NCBI GenBank assembly: GCA_964505535.1
Contig: CAZDIU010000179.1
Coordinates: forward strand, 1 to 11,224
DNA length: 11,224 nt
Source of the DNA: JAABRU01 sp964505535
Lineage (GTDB): Bacteria > Desulfobacterota > Desulfobacteria > Desulfobacterales > Desulfococcaceae
Reading direction: 5' to 3'
Part shown: positions 1 to 7,133 of the stretch, in pieces
Numbering within the stretch: position 1 is the stretch's first letter
Layout: each line of letters begins with the position of its first letter
Notes under the pieces: model-generated
What the model saw: only the letters and a program-made list of their open reading frames with translations
Databases searched by the model: none
Told to the model about the DNA's origin: nothing
Position numbers and translations under genes: made by a program

Positions 1-364
1 GGGCATTTTCCCGCGCACTCCGGGTGGTGCAGTCCATGAAAAGTACAGCCCGCAGAATGGGATGCAGACGGCATCCGAATGATTCCCGCTTTTTCCAGTC
101 CCCAAAGGTTTTTCCAAAACGGGAGGCCGGAACCACATGCTCCCATTCCACCACAGTTGCCCTCTGGCCTTTGCCGACATTGCATCTGACTTTTTTGTTT
201 TTGCCAAAAGCGCAGCCGCAGTAGAAGGTGGTTCTGTTGCCTTCATATATCTCATTGAGAAGGAGTTCCCTGACTTCACTGAAACTTTCATACCGGGTAT
301 TGCTTTTTCTCTCACCGCATCCGCAGAGCAGAAGCAGAACTGCAATTATGCACACTCTTTTCAT
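1..364 (-). CDS. Endonuclease I family nuclease, lipoprotein, partial (C-terminal part beyond window)
   Basis: The minus-strand frame is open from an ATG at 364 to the window edge: 121 codons, with the rest outside. Residues 1-16 form a lipoprotein signal (Lys/Arg start, Leu-rich core, LCGC with Cys16 as the likely lipidated residue), so the protein is probably anchored in the envelope. The body shows the EndA/NucM hallmarks: FYCGC at 47-51, and VEWEHVVPASRFG at 72-84, where His76 is the expected catalytic His of the beta-beta-alpha-metal nuclease fold. The family degrades DNA non-specifically in the periplasm or outside the cell. The start follows an AAGGTG ribosome site and lies 15 bp after the stop of the binding-protein gene, so the two are probably co-transcribed. 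The next conserved block of the family (E. coli DMHNLQP) is not recognisable; residues 110-117 read MDCTTRSA. Divergence or a frameshift near the edge are both possible. Confidence 0.8.
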   Translation of the reverse strand, partial: MKRVCIIAVLLLLCGCGERKSNTRYESFSEVRELLLNEIYEGNRTTFYCGCAFGKNKKVRCNVGKGQRATVVEWEHVVPASRFGKTFGDWKKRESFGCRLHPILRAVLFMDCTTRSARENA

Positions 365-379
365 GATACCGCACCTTTT

Positions 380-1141
380 TTACTGTAAACTGAAATACCG
401 TCTGTTAAGAATCTGATATGCTTCTTCCTGTCTGAATTTTTTCAGTTCCCCGGAAAAACGCTCAACCGTCTCTTTGGAAACTCTGTTTTTGCTGAAGATC
501 AGATACAGCCCGTCTGATTTGATCGGTTTGTTTCTGAGGGGAATTATTTTGTTGAGTTTCAGTTCGTTCACCAGATGATACCCGTTTCCCAGCTCAGCAG
601 CCACATAATCAATCCGGGACCTATTGAGTTTGCGGAAATTTGTTTCATCATCCGTAACCTCTTCAATTTCGGCATATTTTTCAATAAAATCCAAAAATTC
701 AGATGTATAGCTGTAGCCTCTGACCACCCCTATCCGCTTTCCCCTCAAATCATCAAAAGAATCAAATTTCAGACCGTCCTCTTCTCTCACCCACAGAACC
801 CACGGCGACTGTATAAGCGGTTCCTCCGGATACCAGGCAAAATTTTCCCGCTCTTTTGCATAATTGGCGGAAAACAGAGCATCGGTCTGTCCTTTTTCCA
901 TCATCGTAATGGCACGTTTCCAGGGATAGACTTTCAGACTGCTGATTTTTATGCTCATTCTTTCCAGAACAGTTTTCACAAGTTCGGTACTGAATCCGCT
1001 GATGTTATCGTTTTCAACTTTCTGGTAAGGCGGCCATTCATCGCAGATGATATCCATTTCCTGCGCAAAGGGTATATCGGTACTCAACGCGATACAAGCT
1101 ATACAAATGATCGTCCATGCTGCTAATTTCAAATTTCTCAT
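380..1141 (-). CDS. Periplasmic substrate-binding protein, family 3 (HisJ/GlnH-like), orphan
   Basis: 253 aa. Residues 1-27 are a Sec signal peptide (RNLK start, hydrophobic core, cleavage near PFAQ). The mature part has the two-lobe solute-binding layout of SBP_bac_3 proteins: a first strand CDEWPPYQ, then GFSTELVKTVLERM, PWKRAITMMEKGQTDALF, the lobe hinge around SPWVLWVREED, and the second-lobe start DLRGKRIGVVRGYSYTSEF. These proteins bind amino acids or similar small ligands in the periplasm. No ABC permease or ATPase gene is visible nearby, so the transport partner, if any, is unknown; such orphans are frequent in Desulfobacterota. ATG 1141 was chosen because AAGGAG stands four bases upstream and the signal peptide begins there. 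A second in-frame ATG at 1183 also has a good GAGAGG site and would add 14 residues ahead of the signal peptide. The endonuclease I gene follows 15 bp downstream. Confidence 0.85.
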   Translation of the reverse strand: MRNLKLAAWTIICIACIALSTDIPFAQEMDIICDEWPPYQKVENDNISGFSTELVKTVLERMSIKISSLKVYPWKRAITMMEKGQTDALFSANYAKERENFAWYPEEPLIQSPWVLWVREEDGLKFDSFDDLRGKRIGVVRGYSYTSEFLDFIEKYAEIEEVTDDETNFRKLNRSRIDYVAAELGNGYHLVNELKLNKIIPLRNKPIKSDGLYLIFSKNRVSKETVERFSGELKKFRQEEAYQILNRRYFSLQ

Positions 1142-1225
1142 AAATCTCCTTTTTTGTGAATCAAATCCAGTGTCCATCATTTTTGATTCCTCTCCTGAAA
1201 ATGAATCAGAACTCAACTGCCCTGT

Positions 1226-1322
1226 CTCTGAGGGGTAGAGGCTTAAATCCGTTGAAAATTCCCCTCCTCCGCCGGGAGGGGAGACAGCCATCAACGGATT
1301 TGGCCCACTACCCTCTGAGGGG
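1226..1322. repeat. Palindromic dispersed repeat, copy A
   Basis: Inverted arms 1233-1254 and 1291-1313 share AAATCCGTTGA/TCAACGGATTT and GGGTAG/CTACCC. They enclose a GC hairpin, CCCCTCC (1261-1267) with GGAGGGG (1275-1281). The 10-bp direct repeat CTCTGAGGGG occurs at both outer ends (1226-1235 and 1313-1322). The arm motif TCAACGGATTT...CCACT recurs at 3691-3712 and 9412-9433, which makes this one copy of a local family. It resembles a REP or MITE-type element. It lies about 90 bp upstream of the binding-protein start and may separate that gene from its promoter. Confidence 0.7.
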
Positions 1323-1657
1323 AATCTCAACATATAACTTATAGCAGATCATCTGCAAAATTCAAACCGGAAACATTGCATACCCTGGAGAGAGTCATCA
1401 GTGATGTCCGGTCAGGTTTTTGAATCAGATTTTTCTCTCTCAGTTCTTTGATGAATATTTGACAAATATAAGAGCAATTTTCCAACTGGTTTGCCGGAGT
1501 TCATTCTGCACCGCTGGGGAAAGCTGTCTGGTTTTTTCCTCCGTCTGACATAAATTTTTGACAGAATCTGCCTGAATAAATAGAAAAAAATCAAAGAAAA
1601 AATAATTGCGTATGCAAAGAACTGACCGGAGATTACTGACCGGGTATCACTTATTTC

Positions 1658-1685
1658 TTGACAAATAATAGTACATTTATATAAA
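1658..1685 (+). promoter_or_regulatory. Sigma70-type promoter of pdxST
   Basis: TTGACA (1658-1663), a 16-bp spacer, then TATAAA (1680-1685). The expected transcript start is near 1692, giving a leader of about 130 nt before pdxS. The -10 box lies wholly inside the palindrome 1666-1695, which suggests control by a repressor. Seen from sequence only. Confidence 0.65.
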
Positions 1686-1695
1686 TGTACTATTA
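1666..1695. promoter_or_regulatory. Perfect 30-bp palindrome, candidate operator of pdxST
   Basis: The half-site TAATAGTACATTTAT (1666-1680) is followed directly by its exact reverse complement (1681-1695), with no spacer and no mismatch. It covers the promoter spacer and the -10 box, the usual place for a dimeric repressor. It has no GC stem and no T tract, so a terminator role is unlikely. The binding protein is unknown. In some other bacteria pdxST is controlled by the MocR-type regulator PdxR, but no regulator gene lies in this window. Confidence 0.6.
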
Positions 1696-1823
1696 CACTA
1701 TTCCATAATGTATTATCAAAGACTGAGTGGAAAAGGCTGTTCGGATTGGGGACACAGGTTTTCGCCCTGCGGAGGCGAAGAAACATATTCTTTCAGATAC
1801 ATCAGCAGGAAAGGAAAATTAAG

Positions 1824-2693
1824 ATGAACAGGGAAAAGATTAACAAAGGTTTTGCAGAAATGTTCAAAAACGGCGTTATCATGGACGTCACCAACGCGGA
1901 TCAGGCAAAAATTGCAGAAGATGCGGGAGCCTGTGCAGTCATGGCCCTGGAACGGGTTCCATCGGATATCCGAAAGGATAACAAAGTTGCCCGCATGAGT
2001 GATCCGGCCATGATCGGGCAGATCATGAAAGCTGTTTCCATACCGGTCATGGCCAAAGTCCGGATCGGACATTTTATGGAAGCTCGGATACTCCAAGCCC
2101 TGGGAGTGGATTTTGTTGATGAAAGTGAAGTCCTGACACCCGCGGATGACAGCCGCCATGTGGATAAGAAAGAATTTTCAGTTCCCTTTGTGTGCGGTGC
2201 GCGCAATCTGGGGGAAGGGCTGCGGCGAATTCATGAAGGCGCTGCCATGCTCCGCACCAAAGGGGAGGCCGGAACAGGAAATGTGGCCGAAGCTGTCCGG
2301 CATATGCGGATGATTAACCAGGAAATCGCTCAACTGCGCGGCATGGATGAAAAGGCCATGAATGAAAAAGCCGCGGAATACCGGGTTCCGCTTTCCCTGC
2401 TGAAGGAAACCTGCAAACTCGGACGCATTGCCGTTGTGAATTTTGCCGCGGGCGGTATTGCCACGCCTGCGGACGCTGCCATGATGATGGCGCTGGGGGC
2501 TGACGGTGTTTTTGTGGGCTCCGGCATTTTCAAATCCGAAAATCCCCCCAAAATGGCCCATGCCATTGTGAAAGCTGTGATCCATTACGATGATCCGGCC
2601 ACACTCGCGGAACTGTCCAAGAACCTCGGAAATCCCATGATCGGGCTGGAGAATGCCTCTCTCAGCATCCGGATGGCTGAACGGGGAATATGA
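1824..2693 (+). CDS. pdxS: Pyridoxal 5'-phosphate synthase, synthase subunit PdxS
   Basis: 289 aa, close to the family's usual 290-295. PdxS is a TIM-barrel enzyme that forms a dodecamer in the cytoplasm. It condenses ribose 5-phosphate, glyceraldehyde 3-phosphate and ammonia from PdxT into pyridoxal 5'-phosphate (the DXP-independent route). Visible hallmarks are GVIMDVTNADQAKIAEDAGA with Asp21, the catalytic Lys78 in VMAKVRIGHFMEARIL, VDESEVLTPAD, the second Lys146 in RTKGEAGTGN, and the phosphate-binding AAGGIATPADAA and GVFVGSGIF. The start at 1824 follows AGGAAAGGA; upstream in-frame codons to 1746 have no homology. It is the first gene behind a strong promoter overlapped by a palindrome, and pdxT follows 107 bp later. 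All key residues are intact, so a functional enzyme is expected. Confidence 0.97.
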   Translation: MNREKINKGFAEMFKNGVIMDVTNADQAKIAEDAGACAVMALERVPSDIRKDNKVARMSDPAMIGQIMKAVSIPVMAKVRIGHFMEARILQALGVDFVDESEVLTPADDSRHVDKKEFSVPFVCGARNLGEGLRRIHEGAAMLRTKGEAGTGNVAEAVRHMRMINQEIAQLRGMDEKAMNEKAAEYRVPLSLLKETCKLGRIAVVNFAAGGIATPADAAMMMALGADGVFVGSGIFKSENPPKMAHAIVKAVIHYDDPATLAELSKNLGNPMIGLENASLSIRMAERGI

Positions 2694-2742
2694 ATACAGG
2701 GAGTTCTGTTTTTGCCCGAAACAAAAAAACAGGAACAGGGAG

Positions 2743-2760
2743 GGTGCAGATTGCTGCACC
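2743..2760. other. Small hairpin between pdxS and pdxT
   Basis: GGTGCAG (2743-2749), a 4-base loop, then CTGCACC (2754-2760). No T tract follows, so it is a weak or partial terminator at best. It may instead stabilise the pdxS 3' end or tune the pdxS:pdxT ratio. Confidence 0.4.
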
Positions 2761-2800
2761 TCATCCCTGCGGATACTGAACAGTTGAAAGGAAAAATGAT

Positions 2801-3358
2801 ATGTGCGTAGGTCTGCTGGGTCTGCAGGGAGCTTTCCGGGATCATATTCCTGTTCTGAAAATACTGGGAGCCGAATTCCGGACGGTAAGAAAGCCGGATG
2901 ATCTGGACAGGGTGGATCGCATGATTCTGCCGGGCGGAGAGAGTACGGTCATGGGAAAATTCCTGAATGAATTCGGCATAACAGGAGTTTTGCAGGACAA
3001 AATCCGCATGGGAATGCCGGTGTGGGGCATCTGCGCGGGCAGCATTCTGCTTGCAGACAGGGTTGACGGATACCCTGGGGTTCTGCGGGTTCTGCCTGCG
3101 GAGATCCAGCGGAACGCGTATGGACGTCAGTCGGCCAGTGGCATGAAAGAGATAAGTGTTCCGGTATTCCGGCATTCCACTTTTCCGGCCATATTTATCC
3201 GTGCGCCCCGTTTTTTTTCTCTGGGAGAGGGGGTGGAAGTGTTTGCCTTTTGCGGAAATGATCCGGTTTTTGTCCGCCGCGGAAACGTGATGGCCACCAC
3301 TTTTCACCCCGAACTGACCGGAGAGCCAGTCTTCCATGAATATTTCCTTGGAATGTAA
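2801..3358 (+). CDS. pdxT: Pyridoxal 5'-phosphate synthase, glutaminase subunit PdxT
   Basis: 185 aa, a class I glutamine amidotransferase. It hydrolyses glutamine and channels ammonia into PdxS. Features in order: N-terminal GLLGLQGAFRDHI, the oxyanion-type LPGGEST (43-49), the nucleophile Cys78 in WGICAGSILLA, RNAYGRQ (105-110 region), FIRAPRF, and the catalytic His169 and Glu171 in TTFHPELTGEP. The full Cys-His-Glu triad is present. The nucleophile elbow reads GICAGS, where many homologues have GTCAGL; this is a mild change and does not touch the Cys. AAAGGA at 2787-2792 sits 8 bp before the ATG. It lies 107 bp after pdxS, probably in the same transcript. Confidence 0.96.
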   Translation: MCVGLLGLQGAFRDHIPVLKILGAEFRTVRKPDDLDRVDRMILPGGESTVMGKFLNEFGITGVLQDKIRMGMPVWGICAGSILLADRVDGYPGVLRVLPAEIQRNAYGRQSASGMKEISVPVFRHSTFPAIFIRAPRFFSLGEGVEVFAFCGNDPVFVRRGNVMATTFHPELTGEPVFHEYFLGM

Positions 3359-3382
3359 TACCCTTTCCCGAATCTGACGATG

Positions 3383-3411
3383 GCACAGGCATTCTGACAG
3401 ATTTTCTGTGC
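3383..3411 (+). terminator. Possible terminator hairpin after pdxT
   Basis: GCACAG (3383-3388) pairs with CTGTGC (3406-3411), with an inner TCTG/CAGA pairing, followed by ATTTTGC. The stem is short and the T tract is poor, so this is only a candidate 3' end for pdxST. Confidence 0.35.
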
Positions 3412-3626
3412 ATTTTGCAAGACATTCATTATCATTCTTGATATTTCCCTTATATTGTGAGACAATAAAATATTTGACTGCAATGGATTCCGGAAGTTGT
3501 GCCGGGATTGCCGGGCATCTGTTTTTTTGCTGTCCGGCGTTCCGGTAAACCGCCATGATTTGCAGCCATAAAAAACCATGAACCGCCTGCCGATTTTGTC
3601 TCAGCAGGTTTTCATATAAAATAACG

Positions 3627-3712
3627 GGCAATGGGTTAACCGGCTGATGGATTACGGAGATTATCGCCCCTCCCTGAGAGAGAGGAATTGTCAGCGGATT
3701 TCACCCACTGCC
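3627..3712. repeat. Palindromic dispersed repeat, copy B
   Basis: Left arm 3627-3647 (GGCAATGGGTTAACCGGCTGA) matches, with a few changes, the reverse complement of right arm 3691-3712 (TCAGCGGATTTCACCCACTGCC). The centre holds a C-run (CCCCTCCC) and a GA-rich stretch as a decayed hairpin. The right arm matches those of copies A (1291-1313) and C (9412-9433). It ends about 20 bp before the leuS ribosome site, so it would lie in the leuS leader. Confidence 0.6.
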
Positions 3713-3746
3713 AAACAATGACCGTGATTTGGAGGAAATTGCAATA

Positions 3747-6338
3747 ATGGACCAGAAATATGATCCCAAAACCATTGAAGCCCGATGGCAGCAGCACTGG
3801 GAAAAAAACGGGATATTCAAAGTGACCGAGGATCCGGCAAAGGAAAAATACTATCTGCTGGAGATGTTTCCCTATCCCTCCGGCAAGATACATATGGGGC
3901 ATGTGCGCAACTACACCATCGGCGATGTGGTGGCACGTTACAAACGGATGCGGGGATTCAATGTGCTTCACCCCATGGGCTGGGATGCGTTCGGAATGCC
4001 TGCGGAAAACGCAGCAATAGCCAACAATACCCATCCTGCCCGGTGGACCTATGAAAACATTGATTATATGCGCAGCCAGTTGAAACAGCTTGGTTTTTCC
4101 TATGACTGGGATAGGGAGGTTGCCACCTGCAAACCTGAATATTACCGGTGGGAGCAGTGGCTGTTTCTGAAAATGTATGAAAAAGGCATGGCTTACCGCA
4201 AAGAATCTTTTGTCAACTGGTGCGAACCCTGTCAGACCGTGCTGGCAAATGAGCAGGTGGAGGCAGGCATGTGCTGGCGGTGCGGCAAACCGGTGCGGCA
4301 GAAAAAACTCTCCCAGTGGTTTTTCCGCATCACTGATTACGCGGAGGATCTGCTGGTTCACTGCGATCAGTTGCCGGGCTGGCCTGAAAAAGTCACGACC
4401 ATGCAGAAAAACTGGATTGGCAAGAGTTTTGGTGCGGAAATCCGATTTGCTGTGGAAAATTCCAAAGAAATCATCACCGTGTTCACGACACGGCCTGACA
4501 CCCTGTTCGGCGCAACCTTCATGTGTCTGGCTCCGGAGCATCCTCTGGTAAGCGTGCTGTCTGCCGGAACCGCGCAGGAAAAGGCTGTGGCCGAATTTGT
4601 GGATCGCATGGCCCTGCAGGATCGTTCGGACAGGGCTTTGGAAAATTATGAAAAAGAAGGTGTTTTTACCGGAGCCTGCTGCATCAACCCGGTCAGCGGC
4701 AGGAAAATGCCGGTTTACACAGCCAATTTCGCGCTGATGGAATACGGCACAGGCGCGGTCATGTCGGTTCCCGCTCATGATCAGCGGGATTTTGATTTTG
4801 CCAAAAAATACGGCATGGACATCATTGTGGTGGTCAAACCCGAAGACAAAGATTTGAACTCGGCCACAATGAAGGAAGCCTATGCAGAGCCGGGCATTAT
4901 GGTGAATTCCGCACAGTTTGACGGCATGAGCAATGAAGAGGCCAAAGATGCCATTGTGAAATTTCTGGAAACCAAAGAAATGGGCAGAAAAACCGTGAGT
5001 TTCCGGCTCCGGGACTGGGGCATTTCCCGGCAGCGGTACTGGGGAGCGCCCATTCCCATGATTCACTGTGAAACCTGCGGCATTGTGCCGGTTCCGGAAA
5101 CCGATCTGCCCATCGTTCTGCCCGAAGATGCCAATCTGCTGGAAGGCGGACGATCTCCTTTGCATACGCTGGATTATTTTGCCAAAGCCGAATGCCCCAA
5201 ATGCGGACGCAAGGATGCGCGGCGGGAAACCGATACCATGGACACCTTTGTGGAATCTTCCTGGTATTTTGACCGCTACTGCAGTCCAAACTGCAATACG
5301 GGCATGTTTGATCGAAAGGCTGTGGATTACTGGATGCCCGTGGATCAGTATATCGGGGGCGTGGAACACGCCATTCTCCATCTGCTCTATTCCCGGTATT
5401 TCACCCGTGTTCTCAACGATATGGGACTGATCGGATGCAAGGAACCCTTTACCCGGCTTCTGACCCAGGGCATGGTGTGCAAGGAAACCACAGCCTGCCC
5501 CCAGCACGGTTTTCTTTTTCCCAGTCAAGTCAACTGGAAAGACGGAAACCCGGAATGCAGTCTGTGCGGCAGTCCGGTGACAATCGGCCGTGTGGAAAAA
5601 ATGTCCAAATCCAAGCGCAATGTCATTGATCCCAATGCCTTATTGAAAGAATACGGCGCGGATACCACAAGGCTTTTCTGTCTGTTTGCAGCTCCGCCGG
5701 AGCGGGATCTGGAATGGAGCGAGCAGGGCGTGGAAGGCAGTTTCCGCTTTCTCAACCGGGTCTGGCGTCTGACGCTGGACTGGCAGGAGGATATAAAAAC
5801 AGTAAAATCCTATGATGACAGCCCGGAAAAACTGGATGAGACTCTTCGGGATTTGTACCGGAAAATCCATGAAACCATCCGCAAAGTGACCAATGACATT
5901 GAAGACCGTTTCCGCTTCAACACAGCCATCAGCGCGGTCATGGAACTGGTCAATCTGATGTATGGCGTGGAAAGGGAGAAAAAAACAGCACAGACCGCAG
6001 CAGTCATGCGTCTGGGCATTGAATCCTCGGTGCGTCTTCTTTCGCCGATGGTTCCGCATTTTGCCGAAGAGATATGGGCGGAACTGGGGCATAAACAGAG
6101 TATTCTGCTCAGTCCCTGGCCCGAATTCCGCAAAGATGCGCTGGCAAAAGAGGAAATCACCATTGTGGTGCAGGTCAACGGCAAACTCCGAAGCCGCTTT
6201 GATGTGAGTGCTGATGCTGATGAGGAAACCATGAAACAGATCGCACTTGCCGATGAACGGGTGCAGAAATTCATTGAGGGAAAACCCATCCGCAAGGTGA
6301 TTGTGGCAAGAGGCAAACTGGTGAATATTGTGGTGTAA
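3747..6338 (+). CDS. leuS: Leucyl-tRNA synthetase
   Basis: 863 aa, class Ia synthetase that charges tRNA-Leu in the cytoplasm; E. coli LeuRS is 860 aa. Order of parts: the HIGH-type signature HMGH (49-52) in the Rossmann fold; a zinc-like cluster around CEPC...CWRCG; the CP1 editing domain with TTRPDT (247-252) and Asp345 in VPAHDQRDFDF, which fall at the same numbers as the E. coli editing residues; LRDWGISRQRYWG; a second Cys cluster CPKCG; an extra Cys-rich insert (ACPQHGF...CSLCG) just before KMSKS (618-622); the anticodon-binding helical domain; and the C-terminal tRNA-binding tail VVQVNGKLR...KVIVARGKLVNIVV. The ATG at 3747 has GGAGG at 3731-3735, 11 bp away. A TTG at 3729 would overlap that ribosome site and is rejected. 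Catalytic and proofreading motifs are intact. Confidence 0.98.
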   Translation: MDQKYDPKTIEARWQQHWEKNGIFKVTEDPAKEKYYLLEMFPYPSGKIHMGHVRNYTIGDVVARYKRMRGFNVLHPMGWDAFGMPAENAAIANNTHPARWTYENIDYMRSQLKQLGFSYDWDREVATCKPEYYRWEQWLFLKMYEKGMAYRKESFVNWCEPCQTVLANEQVEAGMCWRCGKPVRQKKLSQWFFRITDYAEDLLVHCDQLPGWPEKVTTMQKNWIGKSFGAEIRFAVENSKEIITVFTTRPDTLFGATFMCLAPEHPLVSVLSAGTAQEKAVAEFVDRMALQDRSDRALENYEKEGVFTGACCINPVSGRKMPVYTANFALMEYGTGAVMSVPAHDQRDFDFAKKYGMDIIVVVKPEDKDLNSATMKEAYAEPGIMVNSAQFDGMSNEEAKDAIVKFLETKEMGRKTVSFRLRDWGISRQRYWGAPIPMIHCETCGIVPVPETDLPIVLPEDANLLEGGRSPLHTLDYFAKAECPKCGRKDARRETDTMDTFVESSWYFDRYCSPNCNTGMFDRKAVDYWMPVDQYIGGVEHAILHLLYSRYFTRVLNDMGLIGCKEPFTRLLTQGMVCKETTACPQHGFLFPSQVNWKDGNPECSLCGSPVTIGRVEKMSKSKRNVIDPNALLKEYGADTTRLFCLFAAPPERDLEWSEQGVEGSFRFLNRVWRLTLDWQEDIKTVKSYDDSPEKLDETLRDLYRKIHETIRKVTNDIEDRFRFNTAISAVMELVNLMYGVEREKKTAQTAAVMRLGIESSVRLLSPMVPHFAEEIWAELGHKQSILLSPWPEFRKDALAKEEITIVVQVNGKLRSRFDVSADADEETMKQIALADERVQKFIEGKPIRKVIVARGKLVNIVV

Positions 6339-6382
6339 GTACGAAGAGTTGCTGTTATACGCTGTTGTCTGTGACCATACCA

Positions 6383-6415
6383 AAACCCTAAAGGTTTTAA
6401 AAACCTTTAGGGTTT
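6383..6415. repeat. Perfect 16-bp-arm palindrome after leuS
   Basis: AAACCCTAAAGGTTTT (6383-6398), one base, then its exact reverse complement (6400-6415). It begins 44 bp past the leuS stop and marks the left side of the AT-rich islet. No run of T follows, so termination would be inefficient. It may be a dispersed REP-like palindrome or a bidirectional RNA hairpin. Confidence 0.65.
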
Positions 6416-6491
6416 CAGAGGAATGAATACCAACTTCTGTTTTGATTTTATTTGGTAAACAATTGCTTATAACCAGATATGGAGGATTCAA

Positions 6492-6996
6492 ATGGATGAT
6501 GAGAAAACCAAAGAATTTGCTTGGCATACAATGGCACTGTTTCAATTTATGCAAGCTTATCTTCGTGCCTGCGAAGATGAACCAAATTTATCAGTTAAAG
6601 CTCTTTATAATCGTTTTTGTAAGGAGCGTTTAAAAGGTAGTTATGAACCACCAAGACACTTGGCTTTTATTTGCCTGGGGGCTGATTGCACTCCCGAAAG
6701 AAACATTCTTTGACGATATAAAATATGTGAAATTTCAATCTCTCCCATCAAATATATGGGGCAAATGGGACATTGAAATTTGGGATAATGAAAACACTCT
6801 TAAAAATTTTGTCCGGCATGTAAGGAATTCACTTAATCACGGGCGATTTTCAGAGACAAATCTCCAATATACTTTTGAAGACAGACTAAATGACAAATCT
6901 CCAATCAATTTTCGTGTCCATACGGACTATGAGTCAATATTACGATTCGCCATATCATTGGGTGATGGATATATGATGGATAAATGGCCGAACTGA
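6492..6996 (+). pseudogene. HEPN-domain protein gene, interrupted by a one-base frameshift
   Basis: Two open frames join into one 167-residue protein if a single G is removed from the run 6677-6681. The first frame gives 63 residues from ATG 6492, which has GGAGG 6 bp upstream; the second runs to the stop at 6994-6996. Neither half has its own convincing start and stop: the first ends 33 bp later in unrelated sequence, and the second has no ribosome site. The rebuilt protein is alpha-helical in appearance and carries RHVRNSLNHGRF, with Arg111-x4-His116 matching the HEPN R-x4-6-H active-site signature. HEPN proteins are mostly RNases in toxin-antitoxin, abortive infection and other defence systems. 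The exact HEPN family is not recognised. The gene stands ahead of a toxin-antitoxin pair and is visibly more AT-rich than leuS. The break could be a true mutation, a sequencing error or, less likely, a programmed shift. Confidence 0.6.
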
Positions 6997-7087
6997 ATTG
7001 GTTGATAATCCTGATTTCAGTGAACTCACAAAGCCCGCCGCTGACTTCTTGATTAGACAGGATAAAACAGACAGGCGAAATGTCTCT
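6977..7087 (+). pseudogene. Possible gene relic between the HEPN gene and the antitoxin
   Basis: A 37-codon frame without an ATG reads protein-like sequence (ELVDNPDFSELTKPAADF, then LIRQDKTDRRNVS). It meets a stop at 7088, while the neighbouring frame continues from there as LDEILSKKHYKRTC up to the antitoxin start. This could be the tail of a lost upstream reading frame or a decayed small antitoxin-like gene. No family is recognised and it may be chance. Confidence 0.25.
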
Positions 7088-7133
7088 TGATGAAATACTG
7101 TCAAAAAAGCATTACAAAAGGACATGTCATAAA

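Larger units (their letters stand above)
1142..1823. other. Divergent intergenic region between the binding-protein gene and pdxS
   Basis: No convincing gene was found in these 682 bp. They contain a palindromic repeat element (1226-1322), an AT-rich stretch without recognised features (about 1323-1657), the pdxS promoter and palindrome (1658-1695), and a leader of about 130 nt with a small hairpin (TTCGCC 1761-1766 pairing with GGCGAA 1774-1779) just before the pdxS ribosome site. The minus-strand open frame at 1412-1786 has a low-complexity, non-protein-like composition and no ribosome site, so I do not call it. Confidence 0.6.
3359..3746. other. Intergenic region between pdxT and leuS
   Basis: 388 bp with no gene. 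It holds a hairpin just after pdxT (3383-3411), an AT-rich stretch with a possible promoter (TTGATA 3438-3443, 17 bp, GACAAT 3461-3466), and repeat copy B (3627-3712) directly before the leuS ribosome site. The promoter call is weak because the -10 box is poor. Confidence 0.45.

Noticed and set aside
575..1126. Plus-strand open frame of 183 codons
   Set aside because: Antisense to the binding-protein gene, which has a signal peptide, a ribosome site and family motifs.
1412..1786. Minus-strand open frame of 124 codons upstream of pdxS
   Set aside because: It crosses the promoter, palindrome and leader of pdxS, lacks a ribosome site, and has no domain signal.
2585..3631. Minus-strand open frame of 348 codons across pdxT
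   Set aside because: It is antisense to pdxT and the end of pdxS, both certain genes, and its composition is not protein-like.
3636..5528. Minus-strand open frame of 630 codons
   Set aside because: It lies opposite leuS, is His/Phe/Gly-rich as expected of an antisense shadow, and has no recognisable domain or ribosome site.
5640..6554. Minus-strand open frame of 304 codons opposite the leuS 3' end
   Set aside because: A shadow frame of leuS; no ribosome site and no family pattern.
7080..7133. Upstream start for the antitoxin at 7080
   Set aside because: The extra 18 residues have no match to RelB/DinJ proteins and lack a good ribosome site; ATG 7134 fits better.
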